Shown: positions 17,665-27,292 of the stretch, in pieces
Layout: each line of letters begins with the position of its first letter
Numbering within the stretch: position 1 is the first letter of the stretch
Assembly: GCA_017472145.1 (NCBI GenBank)
Contig: JAFUQX010000003.1
Location: 1 to 50,080, forward strand
Length of the DNA: 50,080 bases
Direction of reading: 5' to 3'
DNA from: Ruminococcus sp.
GTDB taxonomy: Bacteria > Bacillota > Clostridia > Oscillospirales > Ruminococcaceae
The notes under the pieces: generated by a model
The model's input: only the letters and a program-made list of their open reading frames with translations
Told to the model about the DNA's origin: nothing
Database searches by the model: none
Position numbers and translations under genes: made by a program

Positions 17665-17895
17665 TTATTCAGCAGCGTTGTCGATGAAGTTTACGATGTC
17701 GCCAACCGTCTTGATGTTCTCAACATCCTCATCCTCGATCTTAACCTCAAAGGCATCCTCAACGGACATTACCAGGTCAACGATATCCAGGGAGTCTGCG
17801 CCCAGATCGTCCTGAATGTTTGCGTCCATAGTAACCTTGTCTTCCTCAACGTCCAGCTGATCTACGATGAGTTCCTTTACCTTGTCAAATGTCAT
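17665..17895 (-). CDS. acpP: Acyl carrier protein
   Basis: 76-residue acidic four-helix protein that carries the growing acyl chain on phosphopantetheine. The attachment site is Ser35 in [19 protein letters not shown]-type ribosome site precedes the ATG. It is the last gene of the FAS operon, 57 bp after accA and just before a terminator. In most Firmicutes acpP is placed near fabK/fabD or by rnc, so the terminal position is slightly unusual. Confidence 0.97.
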   Translation of the reverse strand: MTFDKVKELIVDQLDVEEDKVTMDANIQDDLGADSLDIVDLVMSVEDAFEVKIEDEDVENIKTVGDIVNFIDNAAE

Positions 17896-17952
17896 TTTTA
17901 AATTCCTCCATAAATTGTATTTGATTCATACATGATGAACCGGATTTTTATC

Positions 17953-18774
17953 TCATCGGCCTGTCTCATTGAACACGCCGATTTTCCTAAACTTAGTATA
18001 CCGTTCTTTCAGCAAAAGGTCAATATCTTTTCGAGATTTTTCGCCTATCGTTTTCACCAAATATTCCTTCAGATTTTCTGCAATTTTGTCCAAATCGTTG
18101 GAAACGCCTGTATCTGACTCCGAAATGATGGCTTCTGCGATGCCGAATTCTACCATATCCTCCGCTGTAATGTGCAGAACCTCACAGGCCTCCTGCTCAC
18201 GGGAAGCATCCTTCCACAGGATGGAGGCCGCACCTCTGGGAGAGATCACAGAGTACAGGGCATTCTCCAGCATGGCCAGCGAATCGCATACACCCAGCGC
18301 CAGCGCACCGCCGCTGCCGCCCTCGCCCAGCACTACAGATACCACCGGTGTGCGCAGGGACATAAATTCCGCCAGGTTCCGGGCAATGGCCTCGCCCTGG
18401 CCTCTCTGCTCCGCCTCTATGCCACAGAATGCACCAGGCGTGTCGATAAAGCAGATGACCGGACGGTGGAACTTCTCCGCCTGATGAGCCAGTCTCAGCG
18501 CCTTGCGGTAGCCCTCCGGATGGGGCATGGCAAAATTGGAGGCCTTGTTCTCCTGAATGTTGCGTCCCTTGACCTCTGCAATGATGGTCACCGGAACACC
18601 GTCCAGCCGGCCGATCCCGCCCAGGATCGCACCGTCGTCGCCCACCCCGCGGTCGCCGTGCAGCTCGTAGAAATCCTCAAAAATCAGCGGCAGGTAATCC
18701 CGGATGGTGGGACGGTTCTTGTCACGGATGAGCAGCTGCCGCTCCCAGGCCGTTCTCGTATTGGTTCTTTCCAT
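17953..18774 (-). CDS. accA: Acetyl-CoA carboxylase carboxyltransferase, alpha subunit
   Basis: 273-residue crotonase-fold subunit that pairs with AccD to move CO2 from biotin to acetyl-CoA. Landmarks are RPTIRDYLPLIFEDFYELHGDR, MPHPEGYRKALRLAHQAEKFHRPVICFIDTPGA (residues about 102-135) and GEGGSGGALAL. Shorter at the N-terminus than E. coli AccA (319), as is usual in Firmicutes. The start follows the accD stop by one base, with AGGAGG inside the accD end, so translation is probably coupled. Confidence 0.97.
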   Translation of the reverse strand: MERTNTRTAWERQLLIRDKNRPTIRDYLPLIFEDFYELHGDRGVGDDGAILGGIGRLDGVPVTIIAEVKGRNIQENKASNFAMPHPEGYRKALRLAHQAEKFHRPVICFIDTPGAFCGIEAEQRGQGEAIARNLAEFMSLRTPVVSVVLGEGGSGGALALGVCDSLAMLENALYSVISPRGAASILWKDASREQEACEVLHITAEDMVEFGIAEAIISESDTGVSNDLDKIAENLKEYLVKTIGEKSRKDIDLLLKERYTKFRKIGVFNETGR

Positions 18775-18775
18775 A

Positions 18776-19651
18776 TCAGCACTCCTCCTGTTTCAGCGGC
18801 TCTGCGGTATATCCGTGCAGCTTCAGCAGATGGGACAGGGTACTGCGCAGCTTCTTGCGCCCTACGATCATGTCCACATAACCATGCTCCAGCTGGAATT
18901 CTGCAAGCTGGAAATCATCCGGCAGATGCTGCTTGATCGTACCCTCGATCACACGCCGTCCGGCAAATCCGATGAGCACCTTCGGCTCTGCGATGATAAT
19001 ATCACCCAGAGAGGCAAAGGAGGCCGTCACACCGCCGGTGGTGGGATCGGTCAGAACGGTGATATACAGCTGTCCGGCCTCGTTGTGCTTCTGCACCGCC
19101 GCAGAGGTCTTGGCCATCTGCATAAGAGAAAGGATCCCCTCCTGCATTCTTGCGCCGCCGGAGGCCGTAAAGGCTACCACCGGCAGCTTCTTTTCTGCTG
19201 CATACTCAAAGGCCCGGGTGATCTTTTCGCCTACCACGCTGCCCATGGATGCCATCATAAAGCGGGAATCCATGACGATCAGCACCGCCGGGCTTCCCTT
19301 GATGGTGCACTGACCGGTGACAACTGCATCCTTCAGTCCGGTTTTGCTCTGAAGCTCTGCGACCTTCTCCGCATAGCCGGGAAATTCCAGGGGGTCTGCG
19401 CTGCACAGATCACAGTCAAATTCCCTGAAAGAATCGATATCAGCCGTAATGGCAATACGCTCCGCCGCCGTCAGTCTGGCATGATACTCGCAGCCAGGAC
19501 AGATCTTGCCCAGCTCAGCCATTTTCTGCTGAGGCGTAGATACGCCGCAGCGAGGGCATTTAAACATGGGGACGGCCGGAGCCGGCTCGTCTCCGTTAAA
19601 ACGTTTGGTTACCGTTTTGAATAATTCTTCTAACATCGTTGTATTACCCAT
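18776..19651 (-). CDS. accD: Acetyl-CoA carboxylase carboxyltransferase, beta subunit
   Basis: 291-residue zinc-ribbon plus crotonase-fold subunit. The N-terminal zinc finger is CPRC...CPGC (about residues 32-54). The catalytic part has GKITRAFEYA, FTASGGARMQEGILSLMQMAKT and PTTGGVTASFASLGD. The ATG at 19651 has no clear Shine-Dalgarno, nor does the alternative Met six codons in, so the exact start is uncertain. It lies between accC and accA in one operon. Confidence 0.96.
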   Translation of the reverse strand: MGNTTMLEELFKTVTKRFNGDEPAPAVPMFKCPRCGVSTPQQKMAELGKICPGCEYHARLTAAERIAITADIDSFREFDCDLCSADPLEFPGYAEKVAELQSKTGLKDAVVTGQCTIKGSPAVLIVMDSRFMMASMGSVVGEKITRAFEYAAEKKLPVVAFTASGGARMQEGILSLMQMAKTSAAVQKHNEAGQLYITVLTDPTTGGVTASFASLGDIIIAEPKVLIGFAGRRVIEGTIKQHLPDDFQLAEFQLEHGYVDMIVGRKKLRSTLSHLLKLHGYTAEPLKQEEC

Positions 19652-19699
19652 AGTTGTATCATTTTTTTAACAGCTGCCGGCGGCAGACTGCGTTTCTCC

Positions 19700-21064
19700 T
19701 TATGATTTATGATTTTTCAGCTGCTCCAGATAGGCGGTCAGGAAGCCGTTGTCATAATCGCCCTGCTCAAAGCTGGGATTCTTCAGCAGACGCAGCTGGA
19801 AATCGATATTCGTGTCAATGCCCTCTACAATAAACTCCGACAGCGCCCAGCGCATTTTCATAATGGCCTCCCTGCGGGTCGGCGCATGTACGATGAGCTT
19901 TGCGATCATGGAATCGTAGTAGGGCGGAATGGTATAGCCCTGATAGACAGCACTGTCAATGCGCACGCCCGGACCGCCCGGCGTATGTAACGCATGGATC
20001 GTACCGGGAGACGGACGGAAGTCCAGCTCCGGATTTTCTGCATTGATACGGCATTCGATCGCATGTCCCTTCACGGCAATATCCTCCTGGGCAAAGGGCA
20101 GCGCCTCCCCCTGTGCGATCCGCAGCTGCATCTGCACAAGGTCAATGCCGGTAACAAACTCTGTAACGGGATGCTCCACCTGAATACGGGTGTTCATCTC
20201 CATAAAATAAAAGTTGCGCTCGTGGTCTACGAGAAATTCGATGGTGCCGGCATTGCAGTAGCCGCAGGCCTTGGCGGCCCTGACAGCTGCATCCTGCATT
20301 TTCTGACGCAGCTCCGGCGTCATCAGGGGGCTGGGGCTTTCCTCAAGCACCTTCTGGTTGCGGCGCTGCATACTACAGTCACGCTCACCCAGAGCTACGG
20401 TATTTCCAAAGGAATCCGCCAGGATCTGGATCTCCACATGGTGCGGGCCTACAATGAGCTTTTCCAGATATACCTCATCGTTGCCGAAGAATTTGCCTGC
20501 CTCCTCCTTGGCCAGAGCCAGCTGCTGCTCCATCTGACCGGCATGATCAACTCGGCGGATACCGCGTCCGCCGCCGCCGGCCGAAGCCTTTACCAGTACC
20601 GGGTAGCCGATCTCCGCAGCGATGCGCTTGGCCTCCTCCAGAGAGCCTACAACGCCCTCAGAGCCGGGGATGACCGGAACGCCGGCAGCCTTCATGGTCT
20701 CCTTGGCACGGGCCTTGTCGCCCAGCATGGAGATGGACTCCGGAGACGGACCGATGAAGGTGATGCCGTGCTCGGCGCAGAGTGCCGCAAATTCCGCACT
20801 CTCCGACAAAAAGCCGAAGCCCGGATGGATGGCATTGGCACCCGTATTCTTACAGGCCGCAATGAGCGCCTGCATATTGAGATAGCTGTCCTTGGTGCTG
20901 GCCGGGCCGATGCAGACAGACTCGTCCGCGATCTTTGCATGGAGGGCGGAGCGGTCGGCGGTGGAATAGACCGTCACGCTCTGAAGCCCCTGCTCTCTGC
21001 ATGCCCGGATAATGCGAACCGCAATTTCACCACGGTTTGCGATCAAAACTTTCTGAAACTTCAT
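19700..21064 (-). CDS. accC: Biotin carboxylase subunit of acetyl-CoA carboxylase
   Basis: 454-residue ATP-grasp enzyme that carboxylates AccB biotin. It shows KVLIANRGEIAVRIIRACREQG at the start, the ATP-binding Gly loop KASAGGGGRGIRRV (near residue 159), the catalytic stretch EMNTRIQVEHPVTE, and RINAEN. Normal length (about 450). The ATG at 21064 has AAGGA 10 nt upstream; an in-frame GTG two codons earlier is too close to it. It follows fabZ by 13 bp. Confidence 0.97.
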   Translation of the reverse strand: MKFQKVLIANRGEIAVRIIRACREQGLQSVTVYSTADRSALHAKIADESVCIGPASTKDSYLNMQALIAACKNTGANAIHPGFGFLSESAEFAALCAEHGITFIGPSPESISMLGDKARAKETMKAAGVPVIPGSEGVVGSLEEAKRIAAEIGYPVLVKASAGGGGRGIRRVDHAGQMEQQLALAKEEAGKFFGNDEVYLEKLIVGPHHVEIQILADSFGNTVALGERDCSMQRRNQKVLEESPSPLMTPELRQKMQDAAVRAAKACGYCNAGTIEFLVDHERNFYFMEMNTRIQVEHPVTEFVTGIDLVQMQLRIAQGEALPFAQEDIAVKGHAIECRINAENPELDFRPSPGTIHALHTPGGPGVRIDSAVYQGYTIPPYYDSMIAKLIVHAPTRREAIMKMRWALSEFIVEGIDTNIDFQLRLLKNPSFEQGDYDNGFLTAYLEQLKNHKS

Positions 21065-21077
21065 GGGCACTGTTTCC

Positions 21078-21515
21078 TTACTTTTCTACAGCGAACTTGA
21101 TCTCGCAGGTAACAGCCTTCTGGCCGTCCACGGAAGCCACCGCCTTGCCGATGCCGATGGGACCTCTCTGGCTGATGATCTCTACCTCCAGATCCAGCAC
21201 ATCCCCCGGAACTACCTGTCTGCGGAACTTCACCTTATCGATGCCTGCAAACAGTGCGATCTTGCCCTTGAATTCCGGCTGGGAGAGAATGCATACTGCG
21301 CCCGCCTGAGCCAGCATCTCCACCATCAGAACGCCCGGTGTTACCGGCTTTTCCGGAAAATGGCCCTTGAACCAGTAGTCATCCTCACGCATATATTTCC
21401 GTGCAACCACGCGGCTGCCGGTTTCCATTTCCAGAACCTCATCGATCAGCAGGAACGGATCTCTGTGGGGAATGATCTCCATGATCTGCTGCCTGTTCAT
21501 CAGAACCTCTGCCAT
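21078..21515 (-). CDS. fabZ: 3-hydroxyacyl-ACP dehydratase FabZ
   Basis: 145-residue hotdog-fold dehydratase. PHRDPFLLID at residues 16-25, catalytic His52 in GHFPEKPVTPGVL and Glu66 in VEMLAQ are all present. AGGAGG is 8 nt upstream of the ATG at 21515; an in-frame TTG two codons earlier is rejected. Gene order accB-fabZ-accC is the common Firmicute order. Confidence 0.97.
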   Translation of the reverse strand: MAEVLMNRQQIMEIIPHRDPFLLIDEVLEMETGSRVVARKYMREDDYWFKGHFPEKPVTPGVLMVEMLAQAGAVCILSQPEFKGKIALFAGIDKVKFRRQVVPGDVLDLEVEIISQRGPIGIGKAVASVDGQKAVTCEIKFAVEK

Positions 21516-21532
21516 ATTCAATTCCTCCTGTC

Positions 21533-22021
21533 TCAGACAATGCGCATCAGCGGCTGGTCATATTCCACAGCATCGCCGTTTGCAACGAAAATTTCCTCTA
21601 CAACACCATCGAAGTCACTTGTGACCTCATTCATGAGCTTCATGGACTCGATGATCATGAGCACATCGCCCTTCTTGACGGTATCGCCCACCTTTACAAA
21701 GGGAGCATCCTCCGGAGAAGCCGCTGCATAGAAGGTACCTACGATGGGTGCTTTTACGATATGGCCGGCCGGCGCAGCCTTTTCAGCCGGTGCTGCCGCA
21801 GGTGCTGACGGTGCAGCAGGTGCTTCTGCCGGTACTTCTGCCGATGTAGGCGCAGCCATAACAACAGTTGAAGGACCGCACACTGGCGGCATCGGCGGCA
21901 TGGGCGGCGCAGAATGACCTACGATGGTCAGTGCTCCGCTTTCCGTCTCGATCTTGATTTTTTCCAGCTTATATTCGGAGACAGCCTTAGCCAGCTCCTT
22001 GATCTCATCAATGCTATACAT
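21533..22021 (-). CDS. accB: Biotin carboxyl carrier protein of acetyl-CoA carboxylase
   Basis: 162-residue carrier. An N-terminal helix (1-35) is followed by an Ala/Pro/Met-rich linker (36-85, with PPMPPMPP and repeated APA) and the biotinyl domain with Lys128 in the signature ESMKLMN. The protruding thumb region is near APIVGTFYAAASP. The cognate ligase BirA is encoded at 42552-43286. It starts 11 bp after fabF. Confidence 0.97.
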   Translation of the reverse strand: MYSIDEIKELAKAVSEYKLEKIKIETESGALTIVGHSAPPMPPMPPVCGPSTVVMAAPTSAEVPAEAPAAPSAPAAAPAEKAAPAGHIVKAPIVGTFYAAASPEDAPFVKVGDTVKKGDVLMIIESMKLMNEVTSDFDGVVEEIFVANGDAVEYDQPLMRIV

Positions 22022-22032
22022 ACGCTCTCTCC

Positions 22033-23271
22033 TTAGTCAGTCAGCTTCTTGAAGCACAGGGTTGCATTGTGACCGCCGAAGCCCAGGGAATTGGACAAAG
22101 CAGCACATACCGGCATTTCAACCGGACCATCTGTGCAGTAGTCCAGGTCACACTCCTCATCCGGTGTGGTGTAGCCGATGGTCTGGTGAATGAAGCCGTT
22201 CTGGATGGACAGAGCGGAAACGATGGCTTCCACTGCGCCTGTACCGCCCAGCATATGGCCGGTCATGGACTTGGTGGAGTTGATCTTCACCTTCCGTGCA
22301 GCCTCCTCACCCAGAGCGATCTTGATGGCACGGGTCTCATACTTATCATTGAGACCGGTGGAGGTGCCGTGGGCATTAATATAAGTGATATCGTCCGCAG
22401 TCAGACCTGCTTCCTCATAGGCATTCTTCATGGCTCTGGCGGCGGCCTCACACTCCGGAGAGGGAGAGGTCATGTGATATGCGTCACAGGTTGCGCCGTA
22501 GCCGGCGATCTCACAGTAGATCCTTGCACCTCTGGCCTTTGCGTGCTCATATTCCTCCAGCATCAGAACGCCTGCGCCCTCGCCCAGTACGAAGCCGCTG
22601 CGGTTCTTGTCAAAGGGAGTGGAAGCCTTGGCCGGATCGGTCTCACGGGTCAGCGCCTTCATAGTCTTAAAGCCGCCGATGGTGAACTCTGTTACGGTGG
22701 ACTCTGTACCGCCGCACAGACAGGCATCCAGATAGCCGTCCTTGATCTTGCGGAAGGCCTCACCAATGGCATGGGTGGAGGATGCACAGGCCGTTACCGT
22801 AGCATAATTATCGCCCCGGAAGTTGGTCTTCATGGAAATCTCACCCGCAGCCATATTGGAGATCATCATGGGCACGAAGAAGGGAGAAACACGGTTCGGA
22901 CCTTTTTCCAGATACTTCTTGTGCTCAGCCTCTGTCAGCTCCAGTCCGCCGATGCCGCAGCCCATAATCACGCCGCAGCGGTAAGGGTCCAGATCCTTCA
23001 TATCGCTGCCGCAGTCAGCCATCGCCTGCTTTGCAGCAGCAACTGCGAACTGTGTGAACCGCTCCATGTGGCGGATCTCCTTCTTGTCAAAGTAGTCAGT
23101 CGGTTCAAAATCACGGACAATACCGGCCACGCTTACACCCACCTCGGTGGTGTCGAACATATCGATAGCAGAGATACCCAGCTTTCCCTCCTGCACATTT
23201 TTCCAGAATGCTTCCAGATTGCTGCCCAGAGGGTTTACAGTACCCATACCAGTAATAACGACTCTTCTCAT
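22033..23271 (-). CDS. fabF: 3-oxoacyl-ACP synthase II FabF
   Basis: 412-residue elongating condensing enzyme. The catalytic triad is visible: Cys162 in VTACASSTHAIG, His in INAHGTSTGLND and His in KSMTGHMLGGTGA. GFGGHN near the C-terminus is also typical. Length is standard (about 412). It follows fabG after 69 bp and precedes accB. Confidence 0.97.
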   Translation of the reverse strand: MRRVVITGMGTVNPLGSNLEAFWKNVQEGKLGISAIDMFDTTEVGVSVAGIVRDFEPTDYFDKKEIRHMERFTQFAVAAAKQAMADCGSDMKDLDPYRCGVIMGCGIGGLELTEAEHKKYLEKGPNRVSPFFVPMMISNMAAGEISMKTNFRGDNYATVTACASSTHAIGEAFRKIKDGYLDACLCGGTESTVTEFTIGGFKTMKALTRETDPAKASTPFDKNRSGFVLGEGAGVLMLEEYEHAKARGARIYCEIAGYGATCDAYHMTSPSPECEAAARAMKNAYEEAGLTADDITYINAHGTSTGLNDKYETRAIKIALGEEAARKVKINSTKSMTGHMLGGTGAVEAIVSALSIQNGFIHQTIGYTTPDEECDLDYCTDGPVEMPVCAALSNSLGFGGHNATLCFKKLTD

Positions 23272-23340
23272 AGTTTATATTACACTGCCGCCCTTGCAGC
23301 GGCAGGACTCCTTTCTATCGGTAAAAATGGTTTTTCAGGA

Positions 23341-24081
23341 TCACATCATCAGGCCGCCGGAAATTTCGATGGTCTGACCGGTCACATAGCTTGCGTCACT
23401 GGAGCACAGGAAGGAAACCACGCTTGCAATTTCCTCCGGGTTGCCGTAGCGGCCCATTGCCACCAGACCCAGCATCTTGTCTCTCTGCTCCTCAGTGAGA
23501 GCATCGGTCATGGGGGTCTTGATAAAGCCCGGAGCAACCGCATTTACCGTAATGCCTCTGGAGCCCAGCTCCTTTGCAGCGGTCTTGGTCATACCAACGA
23601 TAGCAGCCTTGGAAGCGGAGTAGTTCATCTGTCCGGGATTGCCATACAGGCCGGCCACAGAGGCCAGGCTGACAATGCTTCCGTGCTTCTGACGGAGCAT
23701 GACAGCACCCACCAGCTTGATCATATTGAATACGCTTTTCTGGTTGACAGCAATAACAGCATCATACTGCTCCTCAGACATACGCAGCAGCAGGCCGTCC
23801 TTTGTAATGCCGGCATTGTTTACCAGCGCATCGATGCTGCCAAAAGCAGCCTTTACGTCCTTTACCATGGTCTCACACTGTGCATAGTCTGCCACATTGG
23901 CTGCAAACAGCTCGGCCTTTACGCCATAGGCCCGGCAGGTCTCTGCCACCTTTTCTGCATTGGCCTTGTCGCTGTCGCTGGGATAGTGGTTGATCGCAAC
24001 ATCATAGCCGTCCTTGGCCAGACGCTCTGCAATACATGCGCCAATGCCCTGAGATGCACCTGTGATCAATGCTGTAGCCAT
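23341..24081 (-). CDS. fabG: 3-oxoacyl-ACP reductase FabG
   Basis: 246-residue NADPH-dependent short-chain dehydrogenase. The cofactor loop is TGASQGIG (residues 7-14), NNAG is at 88-91, and the catalytic residues are Ser141, Tyr154 and Lys158 (YSASK). AAAGGAG is 7 nt upstream of the ATG at 24081; an in-frame Met six codons earlier overlaps that site. Lies between fabK and fabF. Confidence 0.97.
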   Translation of the reverse strand: MATALITGASQGIGACIAERLAKDGYDVAINHYPSDSDKANAEKVAETCRAYGVKAELFAANVADYAQCETMVKDVKAAFGSIDALVNNAGITKDGLLLRMSEEQYDAVIAVNQKSVFNMIKLVGAVMLRQKHGSIVSLASVAGLYGNPGQMNYSASKAAIVGMTKTAAKELGSRGITVNAVAPGFIKTPMTDALTEEQRDKMLGLVAMGRYGNPEEIASVVSFLCSSDASYVTGQTIEISGGLMM

Positions 24082-24099
24082 TTGTTTTTCTCCTTTCAA

Positions 24100-25026
24100 T
24101 CAGCGGCCGAGCAGTGCTTCAGCCTGAGCCATCATTTCGTCAATTACTTCCTTGCAGGGACGGATATCCTTGATCATACCTGCGATCAGTCCGCACAGGA
24201 AGGAGCCTTCGTCGATGTTGCCGTCCACAGCAGCCTTGCGCAGAGAGCCTACCGTCAGAGCCTCAAAATCCTCCGGCGGAGCTGCATTCTTCTCCATCTC
24301 CTGAAGCTTCTTTGTATACTTGGTCTTTACGCTTCTGCACGGGCTTCCGGAATAGAAGCCGGTGATCTGGTTGTCGGTATCCTTGGCCTTCACAACGAGA
24401 TTCTTGTAGTTCTCGTGGATCTGGCACTCGTCTGTTGCCAGGAAGCGTGTACCGATCTGCACACCCTCTGCACCCAGCATGAAAGAGGCTGCAATGCCCC
24501 GGCCGTCTGCAATACCGCCGGCTGCAATTACCGGGATCTCAACCGCATCCACGACCTGGGGAACGAGACACATGGTGGTGTTCATGCCGATGTGGCCGCC
24601 GGACTCTGTACCCTCAGCGATTACAGCATCTGCACCGCTGCGCTCCATACGCTTGGCCAGGGCCACAGACGGAACCACCGGGATCACCTTGATGCCGGCT
24701 GCCTTCCAGGCCTCCATGTACTTGCCCGGGTTGCCTGCACCCGTAGTGATCATGGGAACCTTCTCATCGATCACCAGCTGGGCCAGATCGTCGGCATTGG
24801 GGCTCATGAGCATGATGTTCACGCCAAAGGGCTTGTCTCCCACCTTGGACTTGCAGATGCGGATCTGCTCACGCAGATAGTCAATGGGGGCGCTGCCGCC
24901 GGCGATGATGCCGCAGCCGCCGGCATTGGTTACAGCAGCAGCCAGTGTGCTTTCGGCTACCCAGGCCATACCGCCCTGAAGCAGGGGATAGGTACAGCCC
25001 AGCAGCTCAGTAATTCTTGTTTTCAT
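24100..25026 (-). CDS. fabK: Enoyl-ACP reductase II FabK (FMN-dependent)
   Basis: 308-residue TIM-barrel flavoprotein of the nitronate monooxygenase/FabK family. It shows YPLLQGGMAWVAE at the start, GTESGGHIG and VIAAGGIADGRGIAASFMLGAEGVQIGTRFLAT (about 175-208), which carry the FMN phosphate site. Its place in the FAS operon argues for FabK rather than a nitronate monooxygenase. No FabI is seen, so enoyl reduction would be of the triclosan-insensitive type. AAAGGA is 7 nt upstream of the ATG at 25026; an in-frame ATG two codons earlier is less well placed. Confidence 0.95.
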   Translation of the reverse strand: MKTRITELLGCTYPLLQGGMAWVAESTLAAAVTNAGGCGIIAGGSAPIDYLREQIRICKSKVGDKPFGVNIMLMSPNADDLAQLVIDEKVPMITTGAGNPGKYMEAWKAAGIKVIPVVPSVALAKRMERSGADAVIAEGTESGGHIGMNTTMCLVPQVVDAVEIPVIAAGGIADGRGIAASFMLGAEGVQIGTRFLATDECQIHENYKNLVVKAKDTDNQITGFYSGSPCRSVKTKYTKKLQEMEKNAAPPEDFEALTVGSLRKAAVDGNIDEGSFLCGLIAGMIKDIRPCKEVIDEMMAQAEALLGR

Positions 25027-25111
25027 AGTCATTTCCTTTCTCCGAAAAACGGGGATACTCTATTGCAAATTAAAAAAGTATGTGCCTGATTTGCATGGGG
25101 GGGACTATCGC

Positions 25112-26122
25112 TTAATATTCCATGATCACAGCAGCATAGGTCAGACCTGCGCCGAAGCCGACCAGACAGATCTTGTCACCGCGCTTGATCTGACCGGAGC
25201 GTACAGCCTCATCCAGTGCGATCGGAATGGAGGCGCTGGAGGTATTGCCGTGCTCTGCGATGTTCACAACGGCCTTTTCCATGGGCAGCTTCATATTCTT
25301 CATGGCTGTCTCAATGATACGGATATTGGCCTGGTGCGGAACGATCCGGTCCAGCTCCTGAAGATCAAAGCCGATCTTCTCCGCAGCGGCCGCCGCCGCC
25401 TTGGGCATAGCCTGTGTGGCAAAGCGGTAAACCTCCTTGCCGTCCTGCTTCATGCAGTGCGCATAGCGGCCGATGATGCCTTCATCAAAATCATCCCACT
25501 TCTGAGCCGCCTTTTCTGCATCGATAAAGGGAGAAGCCGGCAGAGCAGTACGGGCAAACAGGAACTTTGCACCTGTGCCGTCTGCACCCAGATGACTTGA
25601 ATACAGCGCATCCGCCTTATATTCCACAACCGCTGCCGCAGCACCGTCCCCGAACAGAATGCAGGACGAACGGTCCTCATAGTTTGTGATACGGGACAGC
25701 TGCTCATTGGCCAGAACCAGCGCATATCTGGCAGAAGGCTCGGTCTTCAGGAAACGGTGTGCCATATCCAGGGCGTATACAAAGCCAGAGCAGGCTGCAT
25801 TCAGATCAAAGCAGGCTGCATTTACAGCGCCGGTTTCACGCTGAATGATGCAGGATGTGGACGGTGTGCAAAAATCCTGCGTGATGGTGGTATCGATGAT
25901 CAGACCGATCTCGGTCGGGTCGATTCCAGCCGCTTCAATAGCAGCCCTGGCGGCCTGTGCACCCATATACCATGTCGGCTCGCCGTCCGCCACACGGCGT
26001 GATCGGATGCCGGTGCGTGTGCGAATCCATTCGTCATTGGTTTCGATAAATTCTGTGAAATCTTCGTTGGTCAGCTTGTGCTCCGGCGTGTAGCTGCCGG
26101 TGCCTAAAATGGAAAGGCCCAT
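25112..26122 (-). CDS. fabH: 3-oxoacyl-ACP synthase III FabH
   Basis: 336-residue initiating condensing enzyme (acetyl- or acyl-CoA plus malonyl-ACP). The catalytic Cys111 is in NAACSGFVYAL, the His in PHQANIRII and the Asn in HGNTSSASIP. GGAGG precedes the ATG at 26122. It is the first gene of the ten-gene FAS operon, about 100 nt from a strong promoter and divergent from fabD. The 79-bp gap to fabK is the largest inside the operon core and contains a GCAAAT/ATTTGC inverted repeat. Confidence 0.97.
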   Translation of the reverse strand: MGLSILGTGSYTPEHKLTNEDFTEFIETNDEWIRTRTGIRSRRVADGEPTWYMGAQAARAAIEAAGIDPTEIGLIIDTTITQDFCTPSTSCIIQRETGAVNAACFDLNAACSGFVYALDMAHRFLKTEPSARYALVLANEQLSRITNYEDRSSCILFGDGAAAAVVEYKADALYSSHLGADGTGAKFLFARTALPASPFIDAEKAAQKWDDFDEGIIGRYAHCMKQDGKEVYRFATQAMPKAAAAAAEKIGFDLQELDRIVPHQANIRIIETAMKNMKLPMEKAVVNIAEHGNTSSASIPIALDEAVRSGQIKRGDKICLVGFGAGLTYAAVIMEY

Positions 26123-26229
26123 GGAAAAATTCCTCCGTTCCTATTGTGTTTGTTAGAGTTTTGTGATATGATTAGAAAAGCAGGTGCTCCGGAAGGAGCA
26201 GATGTCTGCTGAAAATCACACACTCTTAT

Positions 26230-26258
26230 ATTATACAATATTTTGGCAGGTTTTGCAA
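26230..26258 (-). promoter_or_regulatory. Sigma-A promoter of the FAS operon
   Basis: Read on the minus strand: TTGCAA (26253-26258), 17-bp spacer, TATAAT (26230-26235). The leader contains a short TGCTCC-TTCC-GGAGCA hairpin. No FapR- or FabT-type operator was recognised. Confidence 0.8.
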
Positions 26259-26380
26259 TGACTCCGCCGGCATTTTTCTGGAAATCGGGAAGGTTTTATG
26301 TTGTTTTCACAAAAAACGGGTCCCATTTCAGGACGATTTGCACAACATCGCCAATGAAAACAGAAAGGACTTGGATTTAT

Positions 26381-27292
26381 ATGACAATTTCTCTTTTTTC
26401 CGGACAAGGTTCGCAGTACACGGGCATGGGTCTGGATCTGGCCGCAGCCGATCCGTCCCTGGAAGCCATCTATGAGACCGCTTCCTCTGTGCTGGGCTTT
26501 GACCTGAAGAAAATCATCGGGGAAAGTGATGCGGAGACTCTCTCCCGCACCATCTACGCACAGCCGGCGATCATGGCCACCTCTCTGGTCTGCCTGGAGG
26601 CCGCAAAGAAAAAGGGCTTTTCCTTCGGCGGTGTGGCCGGCCACTCTCTGGGTGAATATGCCGCTATGGTGGCCTCCGGCATGCTGTCCATGGAGGACGG
26701 CTTCCGTGTAATCAAAGCCCGTGCAGCCGCCATGGATAAGGTGGCTCAGACGGCCGGCGGTGCAATGTGCGCCATCCTGAAGCTCAGCGCAGCAGACGTG
26801 GAGCGGATCTGTGAGGAGACGGAGGGCTATGTGGTTCCGGCCAACTACAACTCCTCCATCCAGACAGTCATCGCCGGTGAAAAGGCCGCTGTATCCGCAG
26901 CAGCCGAAGCCGCAGCTGCTCTGAAGGGCCGGGCCGTACCTCTGGCTGTAGCAAGCGCCTTCCATACAAAGATGATGCAGCCGGCGGCAGATGAATTCTA
27001 CCAGGCCGTGAAGGATGTGACCTTCAAGACGCCGGAGGTAAAGTTCTTCTCCAATGTACTGGGTGCGGAGCTGACCGATTTCTCTGATATGCCGTCCCTT
27101 CTGGCCAAGCACATCGTATCGCCGGTACGCTTTACCGCAGAGCTGGCACAGATGCAGGAGCAGGGCTTTGATACCTTTGTGGAATTCGGCCCGAAGAATG
27201 TCCTGACAGGCCTGGTAAAGAAAACGCTCAAGGGCGTGACCGCACTGAACTGCGAGGGCTGCACAACACTGGAGGAGGTTGTTTCTTTATGA
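26381..27292 (+). CDS. fabD: Malonyl-CoA:ACP transacylase FabD
   Basis: 303-residue alpha/beta hydrolase-like transferase that loads malonate onto ACP. FSGQGSQYTGMG is near the start, the nucleophile is Ser89 in GHSLGEYAA, and the catalytic His lies in ASAFHTKMM near residue 195. The ATG at 26381 has AAAGGA about 11 nt upstream. It is divergent from the FAS operon and overlaps aroE by the ATGA motif, so fatty-acid supply and shikimate genes share a transcript here. Confidence 0.97.
   Translation: MTISLFSGQGSQYTGMGLDLAAADPSLEAIYETASSVLGFDLKKIIGESDAETLSRTIYAQPAIMATSLVCLEAAKKKGFSFGGVAGHSLGEYAAMVASGMLSMEDGFRVIKARAAAMDKVAQTAGGAMCAILKLSAADVERICEETEGYVVPANYNSSIQTVIAGEKAAVSAAAEAAAALKGRAVPLAVASAFHTKMMQPAADEFYQAVKDVTFKTPEVKFFSNVLGAELTDFSDMPSLLAKHIVSPVRFTAELAQMQEQGFDTFVEFGPKNVLTGLVKKTLKGVTALNCEGCTTLEEVVSL

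Noticed and set aside
22069-25089. 1006-codon open frame on the plus strand across fabF, fabG and fabK
   Set aside because: Antisense to three well-identified genes; open only because of GC-biased codon use in those genes.
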